Of a stretch of 64,000 nt of DNA, positions 28,741 to 37,524 are shown one piece after another (the stretch's first letter is position 1; the number at the start of each line of letters is the position of its first letter). The stretch comes from a virus. The stretch is from the IMG/VR virus record IMGVR_UViG_3300042731_002487, positions 1-64,000 of that record. One strand, given 5' to 3'. Below the pieces are notes generated by a model. The model worked only from the letters and a program-made list of their open reading frames with translations, was not told the DNA's origin and did not search any database. A program made the translations under genes and the position numbers.

Positions 28741-29853
28741 ATGTATCATACATTCGAAACTGTACAAGACATGCATGTAGAAATAACTAATCGCTGTAAT
28801 GCGGCTTGTCCTATGTGTGCAAGAAATGATTTCGGAGGAAAAACTAAAGAAGATCTTGAGCTTGACGAATGGAGCAAGGATGATATTGATCGTATTTTTA
28901 ACGGACAGTTTCCTAAATTAGAAAATGTAATGTTTTGCGGCACTCACGGAGATCCATGTGTAGCAGAGCATACTTTATATGCTATAGATAAAATTAAAAC
29001 AAACACAGATGCAACAGTTGAATTTTATTCTAATGCTAGTATGCGTACTCCTGAATGGTGGAGTAATCTTGGAAGTTTCATGAATCAAAAGAAACCAGAC
29101 CATTGGCATTATAGGAAAAACGATCTTGCAATTTTTAGTATTGACGGCTTAGCCGACACAAATCATTTATATAGACGAAGAACTAATTTTGAAAAAATTA
29201 TGGAAAATGCAGAAGCATATCTAAAAGCAGGTGGTATTGCACGTTGGGATTTTATTGTGTTTAAACACAACGAACATCAAGTAGAAGAAGCAGAAGCACT
29301 TGCTAAAAAGATGGGATTCAAACAGTTCCGCATACGCAAAACAAGCCGTTTTGATTACTCACCTGACGGACCAGACAAATGGCGTGTGAAGGACAAAAAC
29401 GGTAATGTAGAATACTATCTTGAACCTCCTGGCGAAAAGTATCGTAATCCTCAAAGTCAAAAGTTTCAAGAACTTACAGAGCAATACGGTACTATAGAAA
29501 AGTATTATGATGTTGCACCTATTGAGTGTTTGTATAAAAACGAATTCCGTAGAATATATGTAAATGCATATGCACAAGTATTCCCTTGCTGTTATATCTC
29601 AGACGATAGTTATCCCCATAAAAATAAAATTTACCTTGACACACAAGAAAAGATATTCAAAAAGTATGGGGTAGGCTTCAACAGTTTACGTAAATATGAT
29701 TGGAATGATATTCTTAATCATCCATGGTTTGCTGGAGACTTAGAACAAAGTTGGCAATCAGATCTTGCAGGAGGAAAATTAATGCGTTGTGCAAGAACAT
29801 GTGGTAAAGGATATTCACCTATAAAAAGCCAAAGTAAGGATACAAACTTATGA
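28741..29853 (+). CDS. Radical SAM/SPASM-like protein with G-x-x-G-D motif
   Basis: This 370-residue protein starts at ATG 28741 (GAAGGA site ten bases upstream; a TTG at 28723 has no such site). The core has C19-x3-C23-x2-C26 (CPMC) and FCGTHGDP at 65-72. FSIDGLADTNHLYRR, ARWDFIVFKHNEHQVEEAEALA and a C-terminal SPASM-like set (VFPCCYISDD, MRCARTCGKGY) are shared with 16146 and 24120. It is followed by a third radical SAM gene with an ATGA overlap. Reaction unknown; it probably forms an enzyme set with the N-twitch proteins. Confidence 0.82.
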   Translation: MYHTFETVQDMHVEITNRCNAACPMCARNDFGGKTKEDLELDEWSKDDIDRIFNGQFPKLENVMFCGTHGDPCVAEHTLYAIDKIKTNTDATVEFYSNASMRTPEWWSNLGSFMNQKKPDHWHYRKNDLAIFSIDGLADTNHLYRRRTNFEKIMENAEAYLKAGGIARWDFIVFKHNEHQVEEAEALAKKMGFKQFRIRKTSRFDYSPDGPDKWRVKDKNGNVEYYLEPPGEKYRNPQSQKFQELTEQYGTIEKYYDVAPIECLYKNEFRRIYVNAYAQVFPCCYISDDSYPHKNKIYLDTQEKIFKKYGVGFNSLRKYDWNDILNHPWFAGDLEQSWQSDLAGGKLMRCARTCGKGYSPIKSQSKDTNL

Positions 29854-31028
29854 ATCCAGTAGCGAGTTATTTTAAATTTAATCCAACAGGAGCATTTTCT
29901 GTGGATTGGTATATAGGAAAACGTTGCAACTTTAGTTGTAGTTATTGTGTCGATTATTTGCACGATAATCATTCACCTCATGTGCCTTTAGAGAAAATGA
30001 AAATACTTGCAGACGCTATTATCGACAAACATGGTAAAAATGTATTTTGGAGTTTGACTGGAGGAGAACCTACAGTGAATCCTAAATTTATGGATCTTTG
30101 CAAATACATAAAAAAAGAAAGAGGTGCAAGATTTGTTAGTCTTACTACTAACGGAACAAGGACAGCCGCCTACTACAAAGAATTATATCAATACATAGAT
30201 GGCATTACACTAAGTTTTCATTTTGAACATATACAAGATAGAATAGATGAGTATATTGACAAATGTATACAGATAGAAGACTGGCGTAGAGAATGGAATG
30301 GTATAATGGAAGAAACAGAAAACTTTCCAGATTGGGATAATGGTAAAGTAAGGAAAACATTAATTCTTCGTTTTATGGTATACCCAGGGCAGTTTGAAAA
30401 TGTAGAACGCATGGAAAAAGCATTTAGAGATCATGGCATAACAAATATTGAACACAGATATATACGACCACCAGGTGGAAATTCAAATGAACTTATGCCT
30501 GATGTAAAGTTAGACTTTGGTAAAAATCACGATAAAATGGATCCTAAAAAATTAGTTTCTTCTGAAGATAAAGCAGAAATAAAAGCAATTGAAACAAGAG
30601 AAAAACAATTCTATAAAGAAGGCGAAAAAGAAAAAATTAAAGATCTATATACATCTAAAATTACACCAGACAAGCGTAAATTAAAATTTTGGTTTGTTGA
30701 TGAAAATGGTGAATATAAAGATGAAGATTTTCATTATAATGAATTAAATTTTGATAAAAAGAATAATTATGAAGGATGGTTATGTTGGGCAGGTGTAAAG
30801 CATCTCAAGGTGACACCAACAGGAGATATCTATATAGGTAGTTGTCATGTAGGTGGCAAACGTGGTAACATTTACGAAATAGAAAGTTTAGATTTGCCTA
30901 CTGAGCCTATACGTTGTCCTAAATGGCGTTGTACTGATAACTTAGATTTAAAAGTTCCAAAAATTAAAGATTGGGATCATTATCATTTAGTCAAAGATAT
31001 GATAGAGTGGACTGATCAAAAGTCATAG
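29850..31028 (+). CDS. Radical SAM protein, C-N-F-S-C-S-Y-C type
   Basis: This 392-residue protein has C26-x3-C30-x2-C33, LTGGEPTVNP at about 69 and a C-terminal cysteine set (GWLCWAGVKHLKVTPTGDIYIGSCHVGG, then CPKWRC). This matches the plan of the genes at 15230 and 32217. The middle has a long charged insert (about 240-290, Lys/Glu-rich) not present in 15230. An AAGGAT site and ATGA overlap put it at the end of the long plus-strand series; its end overlaps the convergent minus-strand gene by 13 bases. It probably acts on a related but different substrate. Confidence 0.83.
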   Translation: MNPVASYFKFNPTGAFSVDWYIGKRCNFSCSYCVDYLHDNHSPHVPLEKMKILADAIIDKHGKNVFWSLTGGEPTVNPKFMDLCKYIKKERGARFVSLTTNGTRTAAYYKELYQYIDGITLSFHFEHIQDRIDEYIDKCIQIEDWRREWNGIMEETENFPDWDNGKVRKTLILRFMVYPGQFENVERMEKAFRDHGITNIEHRYIRPPGGNSNELMPDVKLDFGKNHDKMDPKKLVSSEDKAEIKAIETREKQFYKEGEKEKIKDLYTSKITPDKRKLKFWFVDENGEYKDEDFHYNELNFDKKNNYEGWLCWAGVKHLKVTPTGDIYIGSCHVGGKRGNIYEIESLDLPTEPIRCPKWRCTDNLDLKVPKIKDWDHYHLVKDMIEWTDQKS

Positions 31029-32152
31029 TAACTACAAACTTCTTTAAAATTTTGATTCCTTGACTTATCCCAGAATTCTGTATGTGACCAAAATTTATCT
31101 AGTAAGTGTGTTTTGTCTTCGCCGTCCATATAAGTTGTGATATAATTACACAGATTTTTAATCTTTTCATTTGTATAGTTATAATTTGCATATTTGTCTC
31201 TAATAATTTGTTTTTGTTTTTCTGGTAGGACAGTCACACTCAAATATAATGGATAGGTTAGATGTGTAGGATTAATTATAATGCCTCTTTTGTCTAACCA
31301 TTCTAATGTTTCTGGCAAGTGATAAGCGTTGTAAATAGTTACTGTTGGTCTTGCAATAACAGTCATTCCTATTTCTTCACTTACTTCAACATATTTTTCA
31401 ATGTTCTTAAGAGCTTCTTCGTGTTTTGTTAAGTGCCGTTGATATTCGTTTTCTTTGCCTACAATGCTATCAAGGCTGACAGCAAGTTCAACGTGATCAA
31501 ACTGTTTCCAAGTTTCTACAATTTTTTTCTTAGGCCATACTGTACAATTTGTACTGTAATTTAACCTTATATTTTTTGCATAACCTTTCTCAACAGCATG
31601 TTCTAATAGCGTCCAATGATCTTTGATTATTAAAGGTTCGCCACCTGTAAATTTAATATACTTCATATCTTTAAGATGCGGATATATGCTATCTAAATTT
31701 GCATGGGTATGTCTAGTTTTAGCAAAGGTTTTGCCGTGATATTCTTGTTCTTCGTCGAATAGTTTATGACTATATCTACTATCGCACATTCTGCACATTA
31801 GATTACAATCGTTACTTAGACTTAGTTCTAGGTATTCTAATTTGTAATCTTTAGTGTTAACAGTATGAGTGCCTACCTTAGGGTGTTCATTTAATCTCAT
31901 ACGTAGGCTTTTTTTGTTGTTATCTTCTTCTTCATAACAACGTCTACAACCTTCTAACCGTTCTCCTGCAAGTATGCGTTTACGAAGATCGTTTTGAAAA
32001 TCGCTGTTAAAAATATTTTGAATAGTGTCGTTATCAAGAGTGTGTTCTTTAGGTCTGTGATCTTCTAAAAACCTACAACAAGGCTTAACACGCCCTGTAC
32101 CATCTACCATTTGATGATTCCATAACACTGAACAGAAAGTTTTGCTGACCAT
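31016..32152 (-). CDS. Radical SAM protein with N-terminal twitch-like Cys module (inverted gene)
   Basis: This 378-residue protein is the only N-twitch-type paralogue on the minus strand. It has C7, C25, C26, C69 and C72 (CRRCYEEEDNN), then the core C116-x3-C120-x2-C123 and FTGGEPLI. SLDSIVGKENEYQRH corresponds to the shared motif. It stands alone between two plus-strand units, with its ATG only seven bases after a -10 box, so its mRNA is likely leaderless. It lacks the long C-terminal part of some paralogues. Function unknown but same enzyme class. Confidence 0.83.
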   Translation of the reverse strand: MVSKTFCSVLWNHQMVDGTGRVKPCCRFLEDHRPKEHTLDNDTIQNIFNSDFQNDLRKRILAGERLEGCRRCYEEEDNNKKSLRMRLNEHPKVGTHTVNTKDYKLEYLELSLSNDCNLMCRMCDSRYSHKLFDEEQEYHGKTFAKTRHTHANLDSIYPHLKDMKYIKFTGGEPLIIKDHWTLLEHAVEKGYAKNIRLNYSTNCTVWPKKKIVETWKQFDHVELAVSLDSIVGKENEYQRHLTKHEEALKNIEKYVEVSEEIGMTVIARPTVTIYNAYHLPETLEWLDKRGIIINPTHLTYPLYLSVTVLPEKQKQIIRDKYANYNYTNEKIKNLCNYITTYMDGEDKTHLLDKFWSHTEFWDKSRNQNFKEVCSYYDF

Positions 32153-32159
32153 AAATATA

Positions 32160-32211
32160 TTTATATACGTGGTTTATTTGTCTTGCAAAACTGGTGTTAA
32201 GGTGCTATAAT
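32160..32211. promoter_or_regulatory. Divergent sigma70-like promoters sharing one palindromic -35 box
   Basis: TTGCAA at 32183-32188 is its own reverse complement and can serve both directions. On the plus strand TATAAT (32206-32211) follows after 17 bases; on the minus strand TATAAA (32160-32165) also follows after exactly 17 bases. The start codons are 5 and 7 bases beyond the -10 boxes, which leaves no room for a ribosome site. The geometry is clear in the sequence; simultaneous use in both directions is inferred. Confidence 0.7.
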
Positions 32212-32216
32212 ATATT

Positions 32217-33338
32217 ATGAATGAAGACTTAAAATGGAGCAATTATGACTTCTCTAAGATCCCTTTTGATGACATTGTCAGTGTGGGTCAACGGACTTTG
32301 CTTTATCGTGATATTTTTACTGTATCATGGCTACTTGGAAGGTTCTGTAACTACAGATGCTCCTACTGCTGGCCTTATGCCAGAAGCGATCGTAAAGACC
32401 ACCGTCCTACCGAGCTCTGCTTGCTTACAGTGGATGAAATCAAACGTCAAGCTAGACTCAACGGTTTCAATTCTTTCCACTTCTCCTTGTCAGGAGGAGA
32501 ACCTACTTTCCATCCTGGATACTTGGACATACTAAAGCATCTAGCAGATGATGTAGCAAATACAAATTATACTAGTATACACATGACTAGTAATTGTAGT
32601 CGTCCTATGAAATGGTTTAAAACGTATGTTGAATATGCAAAGCCCTTTCATAGAGCAAGTATAACAGCAAGTCTGCACACAGAACATGTAAATACAAAGG
32701 AGAAGATGCAGGATTTTGCAGACAAACTAATCTTGTGTCAAGAGCATGATGTACAAATTACAATCAATCAAGTTATGGTTCCAGAATGGTTTGAAAGAGA
32801 TTGGGAAAACGCTTTATTCTTTCACGAGCAAGGAATCAATGTCACACTCAAGCCTCAATCGGATCCGACTGCGTCAAGGGTGGTTGATGGATACACTGGG
32901 GATCAACTTAAAAAACTTTACAACGGCATGCCACAAAGAGCATACACAGAAAGCAAACGTAAATGGCAAGAAAGACCTAAACCGTCATTCGAAGTACCTA
33001 AAGGAATAATGGGTAAAAATGATGCAAGTGTGCCTTGGCACATGCAAGTAGAATTAAAAGACTCTAAAGGTAAAAAGTGGTATATGGACCAAGCAGAACG
33101 CTTTAATGCCTTTAATTTCAACAATTTTGAAGGATGGCGGTGTAACGCCGGTTTTAGCGGAATAATAATACGGGAGCCTGACGGTTCGGTAAAAAGGAGT
33201 TATTCTTGCCATGATGCACCCCTTGGTAACATAGAAACAGGTTTTAACCTATTTAAAGAGCCAAAAAAATGTATTACAAAAAGTTGCGTAAGTAGTGCTG
33301 ATAGTAAAATACCTAAAGTAAAAAATGGAAACATATAG
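32217..33338 (+). CDS. Radical SAM protein, C-N-Y-R-C-S-Y-C type, probably leaderless
   Basis: This 373-residue protein has C44-x3-C48-x2-C51 (CNYRCSYC) and LSGGEPTFHP at 91-100. A C-terminal cysteine region follows (GWRCNAGFSGIIIREPDGSVKRSYSCHD, then CITKSCVSS), as in 15230 and 29850. It starts a new plus-strand unit that continues with sulfotransferase-, Asp-hydroxylase- and hydrolase-like genes. The ATG lies five bases after TATAAT with no ribosome site, so translation from a leaderless mRNA is likely. The next gene overlaps its end by 14 bases. Confidence 0.82.
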   Translation: MNEDLKWSNYDFSKIPFDDIVSVGQRTLLYRDIFTVSWLLGRFCNYRCSYCWPYARSDRKDHRPTELCLLTVDEIKRQARLNGFNSFHFSLSGGEPTFHPGYLDILKHLADDVANTNYTSIHMTSNCSRPMKWFKTYVEYAKPFHRASITASLHTEHVNTKEKMQDFADKLILCQEHDVQITINQVMVPEWFERDWENALFFHEQGINVTLKPQSDPTASRVVDGYTGDQLKKLYNGMPQRAYTESKRKWQERPKPSFEVPKGIMGKNDASVPWHMQVELKDSKGKKWYMDQAERFNAFNFNNFEGWRCNAGFSGIIIREPDGSVKRSYSCHDAPLGNIETGFNLFKEPKKCITKSCVSSADSKIPKVKNGNI

Positions 33339-34143
33339 TATATTAAGTTATAATCGTACTGGTAGTACAGTAGTAGGACAATGCCTGGCAGGTCATTTTG
33401 GCCAAGAATATCAAGCAGAAATTACAAATATTCCTAGTGTATTAATGCGTTATGATGACAACGGAAATGATATAAATGTCCCTTTTAAAAAACCATTACC
33501 TGAAGGTACCTATGTAAAAACATATGAGATACAAGAAGGATATGTTAAAAGATATTTAGAATTTGACAATCCGGAACCATTTATATTTGGTACATCACGT
33601 TTTACAAAAGAAGTAGAAAAAAGAAAAAAATTATTAAAATATAATTGTAAAAGCAAAAACAAAAGTATTTTTAAAATTCAACCGCAAAGTTTTATGGAAA
33701 ATTTTAATGAACCTAAAATACTTGATGGATATAGATTCATTTTTTGTGCTAGACGTGATATTAGAGAACAAATATTAAGTTACCTAGTAGCAATGGAAAC
33801 AAGATTATTTCATATTGGCTATAATGATCAAATTATACATCTTGATAAAATAACAATAAAACGTAAATATTTTGATTTTTGTTTAGAAGGATTAAAACTT
33901 ACCAACAAATTATTTGAATATTACAAATCAACTAACCAAATTGGTAAAATTATATTTTATGAAGACTGGCAAGATGATGTATCTAAAGTGCTTCCATTAT
34001 TAGGATTCAAACATACCCCAACAAAAACCTTTAAAAAGATAAAATATAGTGTAGGTTCTAAACATAATCTTGTAAATAATTTAGAACAAGTATACAAATG
34101 GATGGATAATGCAGAAGAATTTAATTACACCTATAGACTTTAA
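33325..34143 (+). CDS. Sulfotransferase-like protein
   Basis: This 272-residue protein starts METYSILSYNRTGSTVVGQCL. The RTGST stretch at 11-15 fits the 5'-phosphosulfate loop that binds the PAPS donor. YRFIFCARRDIREQILSYLVAME at about 138 fits the 3'-phosphate region with Arg and Ser, and IIFYEDWQDDVSKVLPLLGF is typical late sequence of this fold. It would transfer sulfate to a sugar, lipid or protein. It overlaps the preceding radical SAM gene by 14 bases and the next by 35. The acceptor is unknown. Confidence 0.65.
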   Translation: METYSILSYNRTGSTVVGQCLAGHFGQEYQAEITNIPSVLMRYDDNGNDINVPFKKPLPEGTYVKTYEIQEGYVKRYLEFDNPEPFIFGTSRFTKEVEKRKKLLKYNCKSKNKSIFKIQPQSFMENFNEPKILDGYRFIFCARRDIREQILSYLVAMETRLFHIGYNDQIIHLDKITIKRKYFDFCLEGLKLTNKLFEYYKSTNQIGKIIFYEDWQDDVSKVLPLLGFKHTPTKTFKKIKYSVGSKHNLVNNLEQVYKWMDNAEEFNYTYRL

Positions 34144-34633
34144 AGTTGACATAGAACGATTGAAATATGATAGTGCAAAGGCTATCGAAACATTTCCGTT
34201 TAACAATCATAACCAAATTTGCTTTGTTAATACTTCGGGTGATAATTTGGATCCATATGAAGGGACAGGAGATAGTAGATTAAGTCATTGTCCTATGTAC
34301 GGACTTAAAGAAGAAGATTTTAATATATTCAACACTGCATTTAATGATACAATATTTGAAGAAATTTGTCAGCACTTTCCTTTTCAAATGGGTAGAATAC
34401 GTTTAATGAAAGTTCCTGCAAAAAAATGCTACTGGATGCATAATGATCCTGGAATGGTACGCTATCATTTTGCAGTAGAAACAAACGAAGATTGCTTTAT
34501 CTTATACAGAGATCATGGACATTACCACATTCCTGCTGACGGAGTATGTTACCGTATGAACACTGATGAACATCATACTGCGGTAAATGCTAGTAGAGAA
34601 GATAGAATACATTTGGTTATCAGTGGATTATGA
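34109..34633 (+). CDS. Aspartyl/asparaginyl beta-hydroxylase-like oxygenase
   Basis: This 174-residue protein carries H111-x-D113 (WMHNDPG), HHTAVNAS at 155-162 and R166 in REDRIHLVISG. This fits the iron ligands and 2-oxoglutarate site of the Asp/Asn hydroxylase fold, with RYHFAVETNEDCFI in the usual position between. Such enzymes hydroxylate protein Asp/Asn side chains or free amino-acid-like groups. The start overlaps the sulfotransferase-like gene by 35 bases, with only a weak GGAT site, so a later start cannot be excluded. It ends with an ATGA overlap. Confidence 0.65.
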   Translation: MQKNLITPIDFKVDIERLKYDSAKAIETFPFNNHNQICFVNTSGDNLDPYEGTGDSRLSHCPMYGLKEEDFNIFNTAFNDTIFEEICQHFPFQMGRIRLMKVPAKKCYWMHNDPGMVRYHFAVETNEDCFILYRDHGHYHIPADGVCYRMNTDEHHTAVNASREDRIHLVISGL

Positions 34634-35088
34634 TTACATTTGATACTTGGCATACAGCAAGACATAAAGTGTCTGCATTTGAAGAATATAAAATTGTAAA
34701 TAATTTATTAAAAGAATTTGCAGATTGCAGGGCAAAAGACATAAACATATGTCAACCTAAGTTTAAGGATTGTTATTATAATAAGAAGTGGCATCTAGAA
34801 TTTAGTAGGCACCCTATTGACATATACGAATATAGTTTTAATTGCCTTAGAGTGTATTTGGCATATAATCATGAAGAAGTCGAGAATGCAAAATTTTTTA
34901 GAAGCATAGATTTATTTTTTAAATACCTTAAGGTTCATTTTAAATTAGAAAAACGCGAATGGCTAGATAAAATGTATGCGTATGCACAAGAAAGTGATCA
35001 TCATAAAGCTCCTACGTTTATAAAAAATATGGATCAGTATTTTAAAAAATTGCACATAATGGATGAAATGAAATGTTTGATAAAGTAG
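34630..35088 (+). CDS. Hypothetical protein
   Basis: This 152-residue protein is basic, aromatic and helical (FDCYYNKKWHLEFSRHPIDIYEYSF at about 45, FKYLKVHFKLEKREWLDKMYAYAQESDHH later). There is no membrane segment or known motif. It is translationally coupled by ATGA to the hydroxylase-like gene and overlaps the hydrolase gene by 16 bases. It may help an adjacent enzyme but nothing shows this directly. Confidence 0.5.
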   Translation: MITFDTWHTARHKVSAFEEYKIVNNLLKEFADCRAKDINICQPKFKDCYYNKKWHLEFSRHPIDIYEYSFNCLRVYLAYNHEEVENAKFFRSIDLFFKYLKVHFKLEKREWLDKMYAYAQESDHHKAPTFIKNMDQYFKKLHIMDEMKCLIK

Positions 35089-35777
35089 AAGTAAAAGAAA
35101 CACATATGTGGTTTACCCCTGCAAGATTAGAAAGGCACTTACCTCTTTTGATAATGAGCCATGGTAGCGGAGGTATAAGTGATATTGATATCGACTTTGC
35201 GAAACTTGCTTGCTCAGAAGGATATCAAGTTGCCATTATAGATCATTTTACAAAAAGGAATGTAAAAAGCCAGTTATGGCATGATGTGGAAAATATATAT
35301 CCTAGTTTTGCTGATAGAGCAGTTGATATTTACACTGTAGCAAAACAATACAATACAGACAAAAAAATATTGTTTGGAATAAGTGCCGGGGGTACAGCAT
35401 GTCTATTATGTAGTAAAGATTTCGATAAAACATTTCTTGCTTATCCTGCACTAATTGGTATAACAAGTCCTATGCTAGAAGCCAAAAATGTAACCATAGT
35501 CACAGGAAAAGATGATAATTGGACACCACCAGACCAAGCAAAAAGATATGCAAAACATGTAGATTGTGATTTACATATTATAGATGGTCATCATGGATTT
35601 TTGAATCCGCGTGAAAACAGACAATTAGATAATGTAATAAGTTTGCGTAATGTTAATCTACCAATACCTTTTGAAGGCACATTAAATGAAATAAAATATG
35701 AAAAAGGTGTGACAGCAAAATACAATGTTGACAGTAGAATTTATACCGAAAATTTATTTGTTAAATGGCTATCTTAG
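35073..35777 (+). CDS. Alpha/beta hydrolase (dienelactone hydrolase-like)
   Basis: This 234-residue protein has the alpha/beta hydrolase plan: LLIMSHGSGG at 25-34 as oxyanion region, FGISAGGTAC at 101-110 with S104 as the expected nucleophile, VTIVTGKDDNWTP with an Asp, and IIDGHHGFLNP with the His. It is a soluble hydrolase, perhaps of an ester or acyl group. It ends the plus-strand unit from 32217, with its last nine bases overlapping the convergent GNAT gene. Substrate unknown. Confidence 0.75.
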   Translation: MFDKVEVKETHMWFTPARLERHLPLLIMSHGSGGISDIDIDFAKLACSEGYQVAIIDHFTKRNVKSQLWHDVENIYPSFADRAVDIYTVAKQYNTDKKILFGISAGGTACLLCSKDFDKTFLAYPALIGITSPMLEAKNVTIVTGKDDNWTPPDQAKRYAKHVDCDLHIIDGHHGFLNPRENRQLDNVISLRNVNLPIPFEGTLNEIKYEKGVTAKYNVDSRIYTENLFVKWLS

Positions 35778-36425
35778 ACGCTGTATACGTGCTTTTTGCG
35801 TGTGTGCGTAGGTTTTATTATACTCCGCTATGTTGATACTCGGAAGGCTAAAAGGCGCTTGTACGGCGCTTATAAGCTGTGTAAAGCATACATTTTGCCA
35901 GCAATTAGGGTCTTGATTAACCCCTATAAAATCACCATTATCGTTGTGTTGTCTGCAGGTATTACACATATTTTCATGTAAAATCCAAGGACGTTTTTGG
36001 TTTAAATAAGCAACTAGATCTTGCATACTTCTTCTACGCATTAGCAATTCTATGCTGATAAAAGCATATTCGTATCCTAATTCAATTGCTTTAGAAACTT
36101 CAAATGGTACAAACCAATCTTCGCTCCATCTTGCTTTTCTGCTACTTCCTTTGTTTCTATAGTCTGGATGATAGTATGTTCTAGTGCAACACCTTGCAAT
36201 GTTTTTTGGATAAGATCCGTTGTTCCATAATCCGCTAAATGCAACAATTTTATCATCATCATAAATTATTTCAAAACTATCAAATTTATGTACAGTTTTG
36301 TCTAAATCAAAATAATTTTTTGCATTACGATGATTGTCGTTTGCTTCTATCCATTTACTTATTTTTTGTAAATTTTCTTTGTGCTTTTCAAAATCTTCAG
36401 ATTCTAAAATGTTAATTATTTCCAT
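35769..36425 (-). CDS. GNAT-like acetyltransferase (tentative)
   Basis: This 218-residue protein has FEIIYDDDKIVAFSGLWNNG, then RTYYHPDYRNKGSSRKARWSE, which resembles the acetyl-CoA pyrophosphate loop of GNAT enzymes (R-x-x-G-x-x-R). YEYAFISIE follows as a beta strand. An unusual Cys-containing tail (NMCNTCRQH) could bind metal. I chose ATG 36425, 14 bases inside the upstream gene's end, because a longer in-frame start has no ribosome site. It is coupled to the nucleotide-sugar dehydrogenase and may acetylate an amino sugar. Confidence 0.55.
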   Translation of the reverse strand: MEIINILESEDFEKHKENLQKISKWIEANDNHRNAKNYFDLDKTVHKFDSFEIIYDDDKIVAFSGLWNNGSYPKNIARCCTRTYYHPDYRNKGSSRKARWSEDWFVPFEVSKAIELGYEYAFISIELLMRRRSMQDLVAYLNQKRPWILHENMCNTCRQHNDNGDFIGVNQDPNCWQNVCFTQLISAVQAPFSLPSINIAEYNKTYAHTQKARIQRLR

Positions 36426-37473
36426 AATTATTCCACGGATTAAAATTGTAAACACCTTCCATAGGTTTATCAGTCGGATGTACTTGTACATAAACAGAAG
36501 GCGAATCTTTTACAATCCAACCTCCGTGTTGTTTTACATAATGCTGTACCAATAGACTGTAACTCCCATCAGTTAGTTCTGTGTTTGGCTTATAACTGTC
36601 TGTGCTAAACATTACTTTATTGCCATATTTTAATATTTCAATAGCCATATTTTCTGCTTGTTTTTCTCTTGCTACAGTTATAGCACCAAAAAGATCATAT
36701 TGCAAGTTTAATTTTTTTGCTAAATCACTAAGTGCAATGTTGTCTCTAGGGTGACAAGGTCCTCCATCGCCCATGCCTGCTTTCATATATGCTTTACTTG
36801 TAATCCTTTTGGTACTTTCAGCAAGCGCCTCTGTCACAACGTCTACATTCATGTTACCTAATTTTACTGCAACATCTTGGATCATGTTTACGATTGATAA
36901 TTTTGCACTTATAAATGTATTATAAAAAACTTTTATACTTTCTGCTTCCTCATATGTTCCTTCAACATATCTTGCTCTTGACGTAACCGTTTCATAAAAA
37001 TTTTTCAATGTGCTTTTGCCGCCTATGATTATCATTTCAGGATTTGCAAAATCTTCTTGAACTGTACCCATTGCTATCAAATATGGGTTGTATACAAAGT
37101 TTGTATTTGACACTAGTTTTTTTAATTTTCTACATGTGCCAGGTAATACTGTGCTTATCAAAACTAGTTCTTGTTTTTTGTTCATATATTTGTTACATTC
37201 TTGTAAAACTTTTTCAACGATGCTGTAATCAAAATCTTTTGTAGGCAAATGACTAGTAGGCATACTGCCATCATATTCTTTTACATGAGGAGTAGGAACT
37301 GCAACAAATACATAGTCACATCCTGATACTGCTCCTGCTATATTAGGAAATTGGAATACGCCTTTTGTGTTGCGTTTTACAATATCATATGCATTGACAC
37401 TATGCCCTTTTTTAGCACAATATTCCGCACAAGGTAAACCTAGTTTACCTAAACCTATAAATGCAATATTCAT
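36412..37473 (-). CDS. Nucleotide-sugar (UDP-glucose/UDP-ManNAc type) dehydrogenase
   Basis: This 353-residue protein has the NAD-binding motif GLGKLGLPCAEYCAKKGHSVNAYD, then VFVAVPTP at 55-62 and VFYNTFISAKLSIVNMI at 182-198. GMGDGGPCHPRDN at 233-245 follows, where C240 corresponds to the catalytic Cys of UDP-glucose dehydrogenase family enzymes. The usual Lys after it is Arg (PRD). It would oxidise a nucleotide sugar to a uronic acid in the cytosol. An AAAGGAC site precedes the ATG. It supports the view that the cluster builds unusual sugars; the exact sugar is unknown. Confidence 0.75.
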   Translation of the reverse strand: MNIAFIGLGKLGLPCAEYCAKKGHSVNAYDIVKRNTKGVFQFPNIAGAVSGCDYVFVAVPTPHVKEYDGSMPTSHLPTKDFDYSIVEKVLQECNKYMNKKQELVLISTVLPGTCRKLKKLVSNTNFVYNPYLIAMGTVQEDFANPEMIIIGGKSTLKNFYETVTSRARYVEGTYEEAESIKVFYNTFISAKLSIVNMIQDVAVKLGNMNVDVVTEALAESTKRITSKAYMKAGMGDGGPCHPRDNIALSDLAKKLNLQYDLFGAITVAREKQAENMAIEILKYGNKVMFSTDSYKPNTELTDGSYSLLVQHYVKQHGGWIVKDSPSVYVQVHPTDKPMEGVYNFNPWNNYGNN

Positions 37474-37476
37474 TAA

Positions 37477-37506
37477 TTGTCCTTTGTCTAAGATAAGTAC
37501 TACTAT
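37477..37506 (+). promoter_or_regulatory. Sigma70-like promoter (18-bp spacer)
   Basis: TTGTCC (37477-37482) and TACTAT (37501-37506) are 18 bases apart and lie 18 bases upstream of the next plus-strand ATG with an AAGG ribosome site. It is weaker than the other promoters here. It sits between two divergent genes. Confidence 0.5.
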
Positions 37507-37524
37507 TACTTATTAAGGTGTTAG

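Noticed and set aside
35769-35830. Terminator between convergent genes
   Set aside because: The genes overlap by nine bases and no stem with a T tract is visible.
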